64,000 bases of DNA. Origin: Undaria pinnatifida (Eukaryota; Sar; Phaeophyceae; Laminariales; Alariaceae). Shown here one piece after another: positions 20,732 through 31,820 of this stretch. The stretch covers positions 214,001 through 278,000 of the forward strand of contig JABAKD010000025.1 in the NCBI GenBank assembly GCA_012845835.1, given 5' to 3'. The position numbers and the translations under genes are program-made. The first letter of the stretch is position 1. Each line of letters begins with the position of its first letter. The notes beneath the pieces are model-generated. The model searched no databases, was not told the DNA's origin, and saw only the letters and a program-made list of their open reading frames with translations.

Positions 20732-22481
20732 TTCGGGCACGGTATTGGGGCCAACCAGGTCGCAACTCAAGAGAGGGAAAAACAACCCCCCTCCTCTAAA
20801 CTGCAACTTGGGGGGGGTATATATGTATGCCCTCTCAAATCTGCCAAAATCAAGTATTACCCCCTGTTGACCATATTTTCCCTCCATTTGACCAAAACCA
20901 TAACCCCTATTCGACCCATTTTGACGCCCTCAAAACGAGTGTAACAAGGATGGCTACAGGTCCCCGCCCAACAGCCCCAAGAGACCACGAGCGGAACATC
21001 AAGTAGGTGCGAGTAGCTGCGATTGTTTGTCCCTAGAGAAATGACGACAAAAGAAAATGTATTCGCTTCTTGGGAATGAGAGAACCAGAACGCGAACCGT
21101 AGGTCGTGGGTACGTGCTGCTTGGGGCGCTCGGTGGTGTTGCTGTTCTTGGTGCTTCGTTGTCGGGTCGGAGGGAACAACACGTCCACATATCGAGTCAT
21201 TAACAACAAAGACGATAATCAACGGTATAGAAGCCTGTGTCCACGGCCGTCGAAGATCGAAGCAATGGTATGCTCTTATTCATCACCGAGAACGTTACGG
21301 ATGTTGTATTATACTGAGTATTATACTATACAATAGTATATATAGGAAGACACGTACTGCAGATGTTCCACAACAGGAGGGCCGGTTGAGTATTGCCGGT
21401 TGCCCGCTCAAGTGCCTGTTAAATCGCTTGGCACAGATGGGTACAAGCAGTGCGGGAAGCATGGGGAGTAGAGCCGATTGTCGCCATACTGCCCATATCT
21501 ACGGCTGGCACATATCGGCACTACCGTTGAGGGGCCGGTACAGTACTGGCATAGTCTATACGAGTACTGCTGCTTTACGGCCTCTGTTTGTTTCCCCTTT
21601 TCCCTTCGTTTTTGTGGCTTATATTGTGTTATTCTTCCTTGCCATGGGTTCGGGGGCAAGGGAGCATGCGTGTATGTGCGTATGTGCCAGCCGTAAAACA
21701 CCGGCACATTAGCGACAACCGGTTACTCCCCATGCTTCCAGTCAGTACTGGTTGTACCCATTCCGTGGCAAGCCATTTCACAGGTACTTGAGGGGGCAAC
21801 CGGTAGTACTGAATCGGCCTAATTGTGGGGAATAGAAACGCGTTTTCCTATATATAAAATACCGTATCATATCATACAGCATTCGTGGCGTTCTCGGTAA
21901 CGGATAGGAGCATATCAGACAACAATTGCTTTGATCTTCGGCAACCATTAACACACGCTTGCTACACCGTTGGTTGTTGCCTTCATTGTTAGTGCTTCGA
22001 TGTGTACGTGTGTTCTTCCTTCCGGTCTGACAACGAACCTACGAGCACAGCACCAACCACCCCGAGCAGCACGTACCCACGACCTACGATAAGTGTTCTG
22101 GTTATCCAATTTCCCAACAAGCAGATATATTTTGTCTTTATCGACAAAGATTTGTTTTGTTTTCATTGTTTCCTGTGCCGCATTTTATTCAGAGACTAAC
22201 GATCGCCACTACTTGCAACTATTACATGTTCCGGTCATGGTCTATTCGGGCCATTGGGCGGTGACGTGTAGCTGTTCTTGCTTTACTCGTGTCGAGGGCG
22301 TCAACTTTGGTCAAGAGGGGATATGATTTTGGTCAAAAGGGGGGGGGATGTGGTTAACAGGGGGTAGTACATACATTTTGGTAGACTTGGGGGGCATACC
22401 CCCACAAATTGTGGTCGAAAGAGGTGATTATGTTACCCCCTCCTGCCTCGCAACCCCGTCGGCCCCAATACCGTGCCCGAA
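20732..22481. mobile_element. Foldback element, 1.75 kb, imperfect inverted repeat over its whole length
   Basis: The ends are TTCGGGCACGGTATTGGGGCC (left) and its exact complement at 22461-22481. Arm homology is visible all the way in: the CAGCACGTACCCACGACCTA core at about 22070 is complementary to 21095-21115; CGTTCTCGGT at 21890 pairs with 21285; CTTGAGxGGGCAACCGG at 21790 pairs with 21395. The loop is near 21500-21700. Arms are diverged by substitutions and small indels. No transposase motif was seen and no clear target-site duplication. Confidence 0.85.
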
Positions 22482-22762
22482 AAAACCTAAAACGGCGTTT
22501 ATGCTCGGCATAGATCAATTTTATTAATAGGCAGTTTGGGGCAAGCGTGGGCATGTTCCGCGGGCGTCTTTCCCCTATATTCCCAAATGACCGAAAAATA
22601 CGGGGAAATACCGCCTTTGACCACTTCCCTGCTCAAACGTGTCACAAGGAGGGGGAAAAGAAATAACCCCTTGACCATTGCCTTACTAAAACGTATCACA
22701 ACGAGGGGCAAAACTAACAGCCTTTAGCAGGGCCCCGCCCCACAAGGCAAGGTTCCGGGTTT

Positions 22763-23173
22763 GTGTGTACGTTGCTAGACCTGCGTAGGCGTCGCCCTAT
22801 GAAGCTCAGCGCGCCGGGTAGTAGTTCCACGCTCGTTGTCGAGTCTGAGTCGATCGTGCATGGTTGTGCTACTTCGCCCTCGCAGGGAAGGAAAACTCGC
22901 TTCGCCAAGTCCCTCAATTTTTTAAAGAGTAGTATGACGAGTTTGAGAGTCGCGAGACGACAACAGCAACACAGCAGTCAGACGACATTCATGGCTTCAA
23001 GAGAAGCTGATGCTTCGTTTTTACTGGCACGTTGCTATTTAATAGGTACTTTAGGCCTGGGTGGATGTCGCATGGGACACGGGGTAGCCCTGCCCTCGGG
23101 TGGCAGGGCTGACCCTAAGCGGTGGTGGTATCGTTGCATTCTCTGGTCTCCGTTTTTTAAGGTGGGTGATTAA
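22763..23173 (+). CDS. Hypothetical open frame, unrecognised
   Basis: 136 codons without a stop; basic and Ser-rich, for example RKTRFAKSLNFLKSSMTSLR. No domain, no convincing splice context and no neighbour that suggests a function. It could be chance. Confidence 0.15.
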   Translation: MCTLLDLRRRRPMKLSAPGSSSTLVVESESIVHGCATSPSQGRKTRFAKSLNFLKSSMTSLRVARRQQQHSSQTTFMASREADASFLLARCYLIGTLGLGGCRMGHGVALPSGGRADPKRWWYRCILWSPFFKVGD

Positions 23174-23689
23174 ACCAAGCGAATGATATATACATCTACA
23201 TGAATGTCTCAGCAGCCCAGCAGATAAACGCGGATTCTTTCCACAAACTTGCTGAACCGTTTGACGATTTACACAGACGACAAAACCTGACAAAAGAAAT
23301 CGACGGCTTGTTTTATTAGGTCAGCTTTTCTTGGTCTATATATTGGTCAGGTTTTACGTAGAGATCCTTAAACCCTACAATTCCAAGAAAGAAGAACGCC
23401 GGGAGGGAGCCTTGGTGCTGATTTTAGTGTGGTCAGCAAAGCGGTTGGCGATCGAAGCGAGCCTAACGTTAACTTAACTATTGAGACCATTAATAGTTGA
23501 TAGTTATTTCAGCCATGGTCTTGAGATCGCCTCCACCAAGCGTTGCGTCGTAAGACGCATAGTCTAAGCCTTGAAATGGTATCTGTCTATTTTATGTTTT
23601 ATAAAACATATAGTCTAGTCTAAAACTCAAACCTGTTGTTGATGTTGTTGATGTTCATGTATGTCGAATTTTTTCACTTCCGATTAGTG

Positions 23690-24190
23690 TGGGGGTTTGC
23701 GGGCACGCCGCCCTGGGCCGTTTCGGCCCCGGATCTCGCCGTGGGTGCGACGGCATTTAGGTGCAGACCAGGGTAAACCGGCGCTCTCCCGCCTCGCGGG
23801 CGCGCGCTCGTCCAGGCACAAGGGAACGCGTCTAGGTGTGGTTAAGCAGGTGTTTATTTTCTTGCGAGATATTCTGGACGTGTACGAATGTAAGGACCGT
23901 TTTGAGTTCAACGTGAACATAAACGCCGGTATTTTATTTCCGGGCGGAGCGGATTTGAGCAGATTGAGAGGCTGCGAGCTGGAGGCCGAGCAGACGAGTG
24001 TTGGAACGAGCGCCACAGGGCACGGCTTGCATCTCTCCGCGCGGGCGACGGGGCTTACAGCCTTGAAGTTGGCGCCGAGGGGTGAGGGTGGCATGCATCG
24101 CTCGGGTAGCATGCACGAGCCTCCACCAGGACAAAGCAAAGTTTGGGGACAGAGCGATATATCATGGGTAGGGTTCAAGGATATATAGCA
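23690..24190. other. GC-rich block open on both strands
   Basis: About 500 bp is open on both strands (163 codons plus, 164 codons minus). The minus-strand reading is basic and ends in GRRARKPPH. Base composition differs from the AT-richer flanks, which suggests a repeat-derived or inserted piece. The coding strand, if any, is undecided. Confidence 0.3.
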
Positions 24191-24448
24191 TCCTTGTTAA
24201 CGATTGCCAAAATAGGGTATATACAGTGAATTTGTGGCCAGACTCGGGTATCTTTACATTTCAGTGTTCGCCACGCCCCCAGAACGCCATCTGATTGGCT
24301 GGGTGGATCGCTTCGGGTTCTGTTACTATTGTCGTGCACACATAAACACATTGTAGGTTTATGGGGAAGGTGTTGGTGGACTTCCGTTCTGTTGTGTGAT
24401 CTGCTGCACTACTGCTGTACAAGGTACTACGTCCTGCCGTAGCACAGG

Positions 24449-24645
24449 GTGGCACCGTTGTCGATCGCCCGCCGTCGCCCGATCGCTCGCTCCCTCTCTC
24501 GATCGCCCGCTGTCGCTCTCCCGCCGTCGCTCCCCTGTCGCCGCTGCCTTCGGGCGGCCTTTGACCGCTCTCGTTGCTCGCCCGCTGTCGTTCCATCGCC
24601 CGCCGTCGTTCCATCGCCCGCCACCGCACTGTTGTTACTTGTAAA
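24449..24645. repeat. Low-complexity minisatellite (CGATCGCCCGCyGTCG)
   Basis: Imperfect CGATCGCCC, CGCTGTCGyTC and CCATCGCCCGCC units for about 200 bp. Open frames across it are a by-product of the repeat. Confidence 0.8.
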
Positions 24646-24735
24646 CAAATAATAAAAACGTCACTTGTGATTCCACGACTATTAACAGGGTCGATACTCA
24701 TATTTGCAAGCGGAGTACTACACCGGTCGCCCGTT
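24645..24735. repeat. Dispersed repeat, copy 1 (second copy 44318-44405)
   Basis: Both copies share ACGTCACTTGTGA, GGGTCGATA, TTTGCA and a TACACCGG-CGCCCG-like end, over about 90 bp in the same orientation. Confidence 0.7.
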
Positions 24736-24835
24736 TTAAGTAATTTTTCATGAGTCAAAATCTAATATAAGAGTACGTTGTATTTCAATATTTGTCATGC
24801 ATGACTACTAGTGTAATAAAACAGCAGCAGGGGAC

Positions 24836-24995
24836 ACAGTAGAGGGGCCTATATAAGGCGGTGTGGTGCACCGAGATTTTGACCGCCCTATCTCGAAAGA
24901 GCGCCCTTTTGGAATTATGGCGGTTGACTGCCCTATTGGGCTTTTGGTGATATCCCAATCAGGCGGTAACCGCCCTATTGAAAATACACAGCGTT
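24836..24995. mobile_element. Partial MITE-like repeat with TAAGGCGGT motifs
   Basis: It begins AGTAGAGGGGCCTATATAAGGCGGT and carries several GACCGCCCTA motifs. It resembles the left part of the inverted-repeat elements at 56340-56530 and 58609-58826, but no right end was found. Confidence 0.5.
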
Positions 24996-25359
24996 TCAAG
25001 GTACAGCACAGAGTGCTCCTGACCCAACAGATGAGAAAGATGAGGACCTCACGAAGAGGGGTATCATATGTGTGCTTGGAGAAGGAAAGCACAGCATTGC
25101 AGCAGTACCAGTGCTAAAACCAGTGAACATGTATGATGCCAAACACACACCTAGAGCACAGAAGAGTAGACGCGACACTAGCACAGCAGAACAGACGCGT
25201 GAACACACACTTTGCATGTTGAGAAGTATAATATTACAATACTGTTGTAATTGACCTGCGGGCGGCAGAGCCTGCCGAAGACACGCGCCACCCGCTGAAG
25301 ACATACACCCGTACTTTCTTTAATTTCTTTTATTTTCTTTTTTTTTCTTTATTTTCTTT

Positions 25360-25530
25360 TTTCCAATAGACTTGAGTCTGACGTGCGTATGCGTGGTGAT
25401 AGGTTATATACGTGGTAGTCTTTTCTGGGTGGGAAGCGGTGTAGCCGGTTTTTTCAGGCGCGAGTAGTGAGAGGTATGTACCCGTATAGAGTATGGGCCT
25501 GGCACATCGTAGGCTGACTCCCGATTTCTT
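25360..25530. repeat. Dispersed repeat, copy 1 (second copy 29590-29800)
   Basis: Shared sequence includes CAGGCGCGAGTAGTGAG, GGTAGTCTT, and CGTAGGCTGACTCCCGATTT at the right end. Pyrimidine-rich (TTTTCTTT) sequence precedes both copies. Confidence 0.8.
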
Positions 25531-25999
25531 TCTTTTATACAAATCGGCGCGCTTCGTGCGCCTTTTTTCTTCCATTGGACTGCGCCACCGAAGATCGTAC
25601 CAGGTAGCAGGCATCTACGGAGAGAGGAGCAGTTGTGACAGTATCGAATGGGGGAATGGCCTCTGACGTCCCAGACTCGGCAGAGTGGTAGAGGAAGTGC
25701 AGAAAGCGGAAGGGGTGTGGAAGGCGTGTCGCTTCAGCGAGCAGCATCGACAGCCTCTCTTGCTTGAGACCCCATCTGAGAAATCGGTGGCGACGTCAGC
25801 GATTTTTCGCGGAGACAGCAGTAGTATTTGTGAGTATGACGAGATGATAGTCACTGATAGTCGCTGAACTTTCTGAACCGGTGCGGCGGGACGTGCGGGT
25901 TCCTCCGAGGGGCAACTCCCGCCGCGAGCGCCTCGCCCCCTGATTAGCCGAGGGCAAGCGGAGGGGGAACCAGTGATGGAGCCTCTCTGAGCTACTGCT

Positions 26000-26890
26000 G
26001 CCTGCTGCCGTTGTGGTATTCGGTCGCCGAACTTTGAAACGGATGCCGTGTCGGTGTGATTGCTGTGTTGTGTGTTGCTTCCTTGCTCCTTGCTGCTGCA
26101 CGCTGCTGTTGTCCGGTGGGTTTCTGCTGTTTCGATACTCAATTTGCGCTGAATTCTGCGACAACCCCTCTACTAGTGAATATGATATGACAGTTACTGA
26201 GATTGCTGAACCGGTGCAGCGGGACTGAATTGTACAATACTGTACTTTGAACCTGGTACATACATACAACAGGAATAACACAAACCCCCAGTGAAGTCCC
26301 ACAATCGATAACTCGTACGCGTTGCTCGCCCAGATCAGCGGGGGAGTTGTATCCTTTACTTGGAGGCCGAGCTCGATCCCCAAAACTGATATACGTATGG
26401 CATATCCCTGTTTGGAAACTGCCTCCGGATAACCTCGCTCTGCTGCCTCGCGTGGCGCGGGTCAGCTGTCACACAGCACTTTGGTAGGCAGATACCTCGA
26501 GGTAGCAGCAGCAGCGCTCGCCCATGTACGAAACGACCCCCACCCACCCACTCAACCACCCACCGACTAACTCGTCCATCCACCAAACACCCCAGCCACC
26601 AAGTATTATGTGCTACAGCTGTACAGCAGCAGGAAGTAAGTTGTGGTCTTTCGTCGGCTAACTGGAAGCGGGTGTCGTGTTGGTGCGGTTGCTGTGTTGT
26701 ATGTTGCTTCCTTGATCCTTGCTGCTGACCACCGCTGCTGTGCGTGGGGTTTCTGCTTCTTCGAGAATCGGGCTGCGCTGAATTCTGGAAGTTGAAGCTA
26801 TAACTACTCTATCAATGAGTATGATGGGATGGAAGATGGTAGTGACTGAACTTGCTGAACCGGTGCGGGGTGTTGGAGTTGTACAGATAC
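26000..26890. repeat. Diverged direct repeat pair, 26000-26235 and 26655-26890
   Basis: Both contain GCTGTGTTGTxTGTTGCTTCCTTG, GCGCTGAATTCTG and TGCTGAACCGGTGC in the same order. A shorter related pair is 25865-25990 and 27795-27890 (GGGGCAACTCCCGCsGCG). The region looks like nested, repeatedly duplicated repeat DNA. Confidence 0.75.
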
Positions 26891-27790
26891 GGAAGAATTT
26901 ATGATTCGGACATGGTCCCCGGATGGCGCTGGCTCTACGCGCTCCAGCAAATCACAGAATCGGCGATCGGCCCGTGGGATTGCGGCTTCCATACCATGCT
27001 AGGCAGTGTCGACCCGGGAGTACTCGATGTTCGTCCCTGAGTTGTCAGAGTTGTAGAAATATGAAAGGATGTCTGAACCGGGGATGGGAATATATGCTCC
27101 CCGCGTGGCCTTCGCCTTACGCGCCCCAGCCAACCAGCAGTCAGCCCGTGCGATTGGGGTTTCCACACCCTGCGGAGCGGTGTCGACCCGCGAGTACTCG
27201 ATTTTGGTCCCCGGGGTGTCGGAGTTGTAGATATGTGGAAAAATGTCTGAACCGGGGATGGGAACCTATCCTACCCGGACAGCCTTCGCCCTACGCGGCC
27301 CAGCCAACCAGATTGGGGTTTCCACACCGTGCTGGGCAGTGTCGACCCGGGAGTACTCGATGTTCGTCCCTGAGGTGTCAGAGTTGAAGAGATATGGAAG
27401 GATGTCTGAACCAGGGATGGGAATATATCCTCCCCAGGTGGCCTTCGCCTTACGCGCCCCAGCCAATCAGCAATCAGCCCGTGCGATTGGGGTTTCCACA
27501 CCCTGCGGGGCGGTATCGACCCAGGAGTACTCGATTTTCGTCTCCGGGGTGTCGGGGTTGTAGATGTATGGAAGGATGTCTGAACCGGGGATGGGTCCCT
27601 ATCCTCCCCTGGTTTCCCTCGCTCTGATGCGCCCCAGCTAATCAGTGATCGGCCCGTGGGATTGGGGTTTTCACACCGTGTCGGGGCGGTGTCGACCTTG
27701 GAGCCGGAAGTACTCGATTTTCGTCTACGGGGTGTCGGAGTTGTAGATTTATGGAAGGATTTCTGAACCAAGGATGGGGTCCTATCGTCC
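26840..27790. repeat. Tandem array of about 175-bp units
   Basis: CTGAACCGGGGATGGG marks successive units near 27073, 27247, 27405, 27580 and 27762, spaced 158-182 bp. Each unit also has TGGGGTTTCCACACC, GTGTCGACCC and GAGTACTCGAT. The period is not a multiple of three throughout, yet open frames run across units on both strands. I read it as a satellite-like array. Confidence 0.9.
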
Positions 27791-27954
27791 CCGGGTGCGG
27801 CGGGACTGGGGAGGTTGTCCCTAGGGGCAACTCCCGCGGCGCATACCTCGAGCCCTGATTGGGCGAGGGGGGCGGCGGGGCATCCGTCGGCCAATGGGGT
27901 TGGGGCTCGGAAAACGCAGGGATGAAAGCCATATATTAATATGCCTATTGAACT

Positions 27955-28115
27955 ATTTTTCTGGCGGAGGCATGAATTACGTCAGCTATGATATATGCGT
28001 GTACCACTTTTGGTTTGTTTTTGTTTTTTCCTGGGGTATTCCTCCACTCCAGAGTGACTGGAGCCTGTCCTGCGACAACGGACTTGATGACGCGGGTTAA
28101 TGTGAGAACAACAAC
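27955..28115. repeat. Dispersed repeat family F, copy 1
   Basis: About 160 bp matched at 29806-29965, in part at 56110-56230, and at its 3' end near 38826. It contains CTCCAGAGTGACTGGAG, a perfect 6-bp stem around AGTGA, and ends GTTAATGTGAGAACAACAAC. Confidence 0.85.
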
Positions 28116-28216
28116 AACTGTTGTACGGAGAGGGCTTTTTGCTTTGCTACACACTCACAAGAGAGCTCCAACCTATAACTACGGTACCGTACTAACTATC
28201 TGTACTGGCTACTGTA

Positions 28217-28985
28217 ATGCACTACAGTTTGTCCTCCGCTTACGGTCTCCGAGGCGAAAACAGAGATCATGTGCCTGCAAACCCAAGCCGTGGGAAGGTG
28301 TCGTTCAAAATCAATGCAGCCGGCCAGGTATACAAACAAACAATCGAGTTTGTGTACTTGGGCGGGGATATCACCGAAGACAGAGACCTTAGCATTGAGA
28401 TAACGCGGCGTCTTCAGAGGGCCTGGGCGTGCTTCCAGCGGTACAAGATGGAAATCTATGATCGCCCGGGTGTGCGTTTACGGTTGAAGGTGCGGTTGCT
28501 GCAAGCCGAGGTGATCGAGACACTACTCTACGGTTGCATGACGTGGAGCCCGAACAAGCCTAACTATGACAGACAATGATGGGTTCACCACTCCATGCTC
28601 CTCCGATGCCTCGGATGGCGGAAGCGGAAGCGCGACGACCACACCCTATCGTACGCCGACGCGCTTGCCAAGACAACTTCCGAGAGCATAGAGGCAATAG
28701 TGCGCAAACGGAGGATACTGTTTGGGGGGTTCGTAGCACGTATAGGGGAGGAGCGTCTGCCACAGAGGGTGATGATTGGGGAGCTTGTTGGGTGTAGGGG
28801 CTATTCAGGGGGCCAAGAGAAGGACTGGCTGGTTCATCTGAAGAAGGATATGTCGGTCTTTGGAAAGGAATTCGAAGGGTCGCGAAAGGTTACTCAGAAG
28901 GCCGGCAGATGATTTCGACGAATAGGGGAGGGAGCAGAGTTGTTTATGCGGAATTGGCATGAGACGGAGAGACGCAAAGCTGCAG
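28217..28985 (+). pseudogene. Non-LTR retrotransposon reverse transcriptase, C-terminal fragment, broken
   Basis: It reads EFVYLGGDITEDRDLS, ITRRLQRAWACFQRYKM, ETLLYGCMTWSP, SMLLRCLGWRKRKRDD and LFGGFVARIGEERLP. This is the typical C-terminal part of LINE-like reverse transcriptases (YLG motif, a Y-G-x-x-x-W segment, the HHSMLLRCLGW region). An in-frame TGA at 28577-28579 interrupts it. Upstream, VSEAKTEIMCLQTQ near 28245-28290 is in a different frame, so a frameshift lies at about 28295. The tail [14 protein letters not shown] near 28950-28985 is in another frame again. The catalytic part is missing: a dead, 5'-truncated copy. Confidence 0.85.
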
Positions 28986-29250
28986 AGGGGGGGAGGGGGG
29001 AGGGGGGGAGGTGGGGAGGGGGGAGGGGGGAAGGGGGGAGGGGGGGAGGGGGGAGGGGGAAGGGGGGAGGGGGGAAGGGGAGAGGGGGGAGGGGGGGAGG
29101 GGGGAGGGGGGGAGAGGGGAGGGGGGGAGGGGGGAGGGAGGGAGGCGGGAGGGGAGGAGGGGGGAGGAGGGGAGAGAGGAGGGGGGAAGGGGGGAAGGGG
29201 GGAAGGGGGGGGGGGGGAGGGGGGAAGGGGGGGGGGGGGGAAGGGGGGCG
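28986..29250. repeat. Purine tract (GGGGGA)n, about 260 bp
   Basis: Almost pure G/A with runs of 4-12 G on the plus strand, directly after the RT reading ends. It could form G-quadruplex or triplex structures. Long open frames across it (Gly/Glu/Arg or Pro/Ser) are artefacts. Confidence 0.95.
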
Positions 29251-29460
29251 TCATGCCCAAGGGGCTGAAGTCCGGGTCTGTTCATCATCGTCTTGAAATT
29301 TGTGGGCCTTCCAATGGTCGTCACAAGATAGCGTAAGACCGCCATGACTTCTTCGCCTTGTTGCGTTCTCTCCCCAGTGCCATTGATGATGCACTTGATA
29401 ACCTCTATGAACCCAATGCCGTCTTTAGTCAGTTCCTTGGGTCTGCTATTATAGTATGAC
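29250..29460 (-). other. Short minus-strand open stretch, unrecognised
   Basis: The minus strand reads [19 protein letters not shown] and [17 protein letters not shown], which is protein-like. It is bounded by the purine tract and a pyrimidine-rich stretch, with no start or splice context seen. Probably a remnant of a repeat. Confidence 0.2.
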
Positions 29461-29589
29461 ACTTTTTCTCTTTTCCTTTCCTTGCTCCCTCTTATTGTCT
29501 TGTCTTGTCTTGTCTTGCTTTTCTCATTTTTTTTTTTATTTCCTTTCCTTTTTTGTTTTTCGCTTTCTTGTCATTCCTTACCTTCATCT

Positions 29590-29800
29590 TCTCTTTTCTT
29601 CGTTTCTTTTTTTCCAATTGACTTGCGTCTGTCGTGCGTGTGCGTAGTGGTGGGTACTACGTGCAATATATACGTTGGTAGTCTTCCTTGGGTGGCAAGC
29701 GGTATAGTCGATTTTTCCAGGCGCGAGTAGTGAGTGACTAGTGAGACGTATGCACCAGTATGGACCTGGCACGTCGTAGGCTGACTCCCGATTTCACTTT
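29590..29800. repeat. Dispersed repeat, copy 2 (matches 25360-25530)
   Basis: Same order of blocks as copy 1; ends CGTAGGCTGACTCCCGATTT and is followed directly by family F copy 2. Confidence 0.8.
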
Positions 29801-29805
29801 AATAT

Positions 29806-29965
29806 GTTTCTGGTGGAAGCATGAATTGCGTCTACTGTGATATATACGTGTACCACCTTTGGTTTGTTTGTGTTTTTTTCCTGGGTATTCCTCAGCTCCA
29901 GAGTGACTGGAGCATGTCTTGTGACCACGGACTTGATTATGCGAGTTAATGTGAGAACAGCAACA
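29806..29965. repeat. Dispersed repeat family F, copy 2
   Basis: Close match to 27955-28115 in the same orientation, 1.85 kb away; the two copies flank the reverse transcriptase fragment. Confidence 0.85.
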
Positions 29966-29989
29966 ACACGTTTTCACAGCAAAAACAGG

Positions 29990-30095
29990 AATAGGGGTGT
30001 GGTACTGCCTATATGGTGGGGTGTGATGCTGCCCATCTATGTAGAGGTGTGATACTGCCCATCTACGTAGGGGTGTGATACTGCCTACACCTCTC
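29990..30095. repeat. Tandem repeat of about 28 bp (GGGGTGTGATACTGCC)
   Basis: Four imperfect units with GTGTGrTACTGCCyAT. Confidence 0.85.
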
Positions 30096-30349
30096 CCTTC
30101 AAAGTAGGACCAGAGCGAGAGGTTTTGTACTGATGTGGAGCCGAAAGTGGGCCGTGGATAGGGTGATAGCCGTCCTGAATAGCTGAATAGGGCGGTAGGC
30201 GCCCTGAATAGGGCGTGTACCGCCTTATATAGGGTCCGTTGCTATAGTCTACCCCATACCACTCTCTATGAAAATATAAGACACCTTTGTAAATTAATAT
30301 CAAAACACAACTTTGCTTAAATTTCCGGACAGAGTGATATACTAAAAAA

Positions 30350-30450
30350 ATAAAAAATAAACACTCCAGCTGTGAGATCGAAGATTTTGTCGAAACCCGT
30401 ATTTGCAAGCTGTGTGTGATACTCCGATAGCGCGTGTTACGGGTTGTGCG
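30350..30450. repeat. Half-copy of the hairpin element at 39800-40021
   Basis: It contains ACTCCAGCTGTGAGATCGAAG, TTTGTCGAAAC, GCAAGCTGTGTGTGATACT and GCGCGTGTTACGGG, shared with the left arm at 39800-39895. The purine/pyrimidine-symmetric right arm is absent. Confidence 0.75.
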
Positions 30451-30490
30451 TCATAGGTCGGCGACTCCCCTTGCAACTACAGTAAGTGTA

Positions 30491-30660
30491 GCATCAGGCC
30501 CAACAGGGTGATCTTGGTCTGTGCACGGAAACTATTTAGTCTATACTTCACCAGCCAAGGCGGTAGCGTTAGTGCAGCATCAGGGTCAACAGGGTGATCT
30601 TGGTCAGTGCGCGGAAACTATAGTCTATACTGTACCAGGCAAGGCGGTAGCCGTCCTGTT
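30491..30660. repeat. Tandem duplication, period 86 bp
   Basis: GCATCAGGsyCAACAGGGTGA begins at 30491 and again at 30577; both units end in CAAGGCGGTAG. Confidence 0.9.
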
Positions 30661-31300
30661 CGCATCTTCTGTCGTGTCAAGCCGATTTTGACCGAATTAT
30701 CTCGAATGACCGCCTTATGTAGACGACATTATATAGGCCTCCTGCTGTACCAGCTTGCTGTAGTTGGCGAAGTTTGGGGAAGAGATTGGCAGTGTATTAA
30801 CCGTTTGCGGTTACACGCACATATCTTACCGGGTGAGGTACCAGGGTATGATCACGTACTCTGTGCGTGATGCCTGCATTAACGCGAGGAAAGGCGGGTC
30901 GACAGGCGACTAGGAGCCCTGCACATTGCTCTTGTTGATGCTGTAGTCAAACAGTAATCGGTATGTAGCAAGCAGGAGCAGGAACAGGTCTGCATCTAGG
31001 ATCTACGTACAAAGCAGTTATGTGGTCCGTCAGCCGTTTCAAAATGCCAGAGGGAACTCGACGTCGACGTCTCACATGTTTCTTCCAGAGGCTTGCGTTT
31101 TGATCCCGATTGCCGCTCCTGTCCTTGAGCGCTCCTTCTGCAGCCGCTCTCCAGTCATTTCTACTGCCGCTAGGCCTTTTCCCACCGCGTCTGTGATCTA
31201 TGTTGGATTCCAGATTCTGGGGTTTGTGACGCTGGAGGGTTGGGTGTTGGGTAAGAGGTGAGAACAACCCCGGGGTAGGACGAGAAGATCCCCGAAGCAG

Positions 31301-31789
31301 AAAGCTTTCCAAGTCTTTAAAATACCATGTTCTTTCCGCACCTAACGACGACGAGGCCGTGCGTAGCACTGCAGTGCTCAGGCTTCTTGTGCACACGCTC
31401 AACAACACACCAGACTCCAAAGCTCCTGAACGAGTAGCCTGTCACCAAGCCATTCTCAGCACGCTAAGGTGAGAACCCGACCAAGTTGCAGTGAGCTTAT
31501 CCCGGGTTCGTCTTACTACTTCTGTTGCCACTCCTGCTGTTGTTTTGCTATTCGACCTTTCCTAAATTTAGTGCAACTACTGCTGGATATTACGAGTGAA
31601 ACATAGATGTACCACGCAGCTTGCGAAGTTGAGTTTCAACCATTCAATCGGTTGTACTCACAGCTGACGTTTTCAATTATTATAAAAACTACCTGCTGCT
31701 ACTGCTGCTACTACTCCTGCTGCTGCAAGGGCTTCTACGGCTGCAGCAAATGCTGCTACCTCTGCCGCTGGTAGTGGTGGTGGTGATGG

Positions 31790-31820
<31 letters not shown>

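Noticed and set aside
28986-29296. Long Gly/Arg/Glu or Pro/Ser open frames
   Set aside because: They are products of the G-rich purine tract in every frame and have no coding signature.
27955-29965. Family F copies as LTRs of a retrotransposon around the RT fragment
   Set aside because: The RT is of the LINE type, no primer-binding site or integrase was seen, and other family F copies occur alone at 56110 and near 38826.
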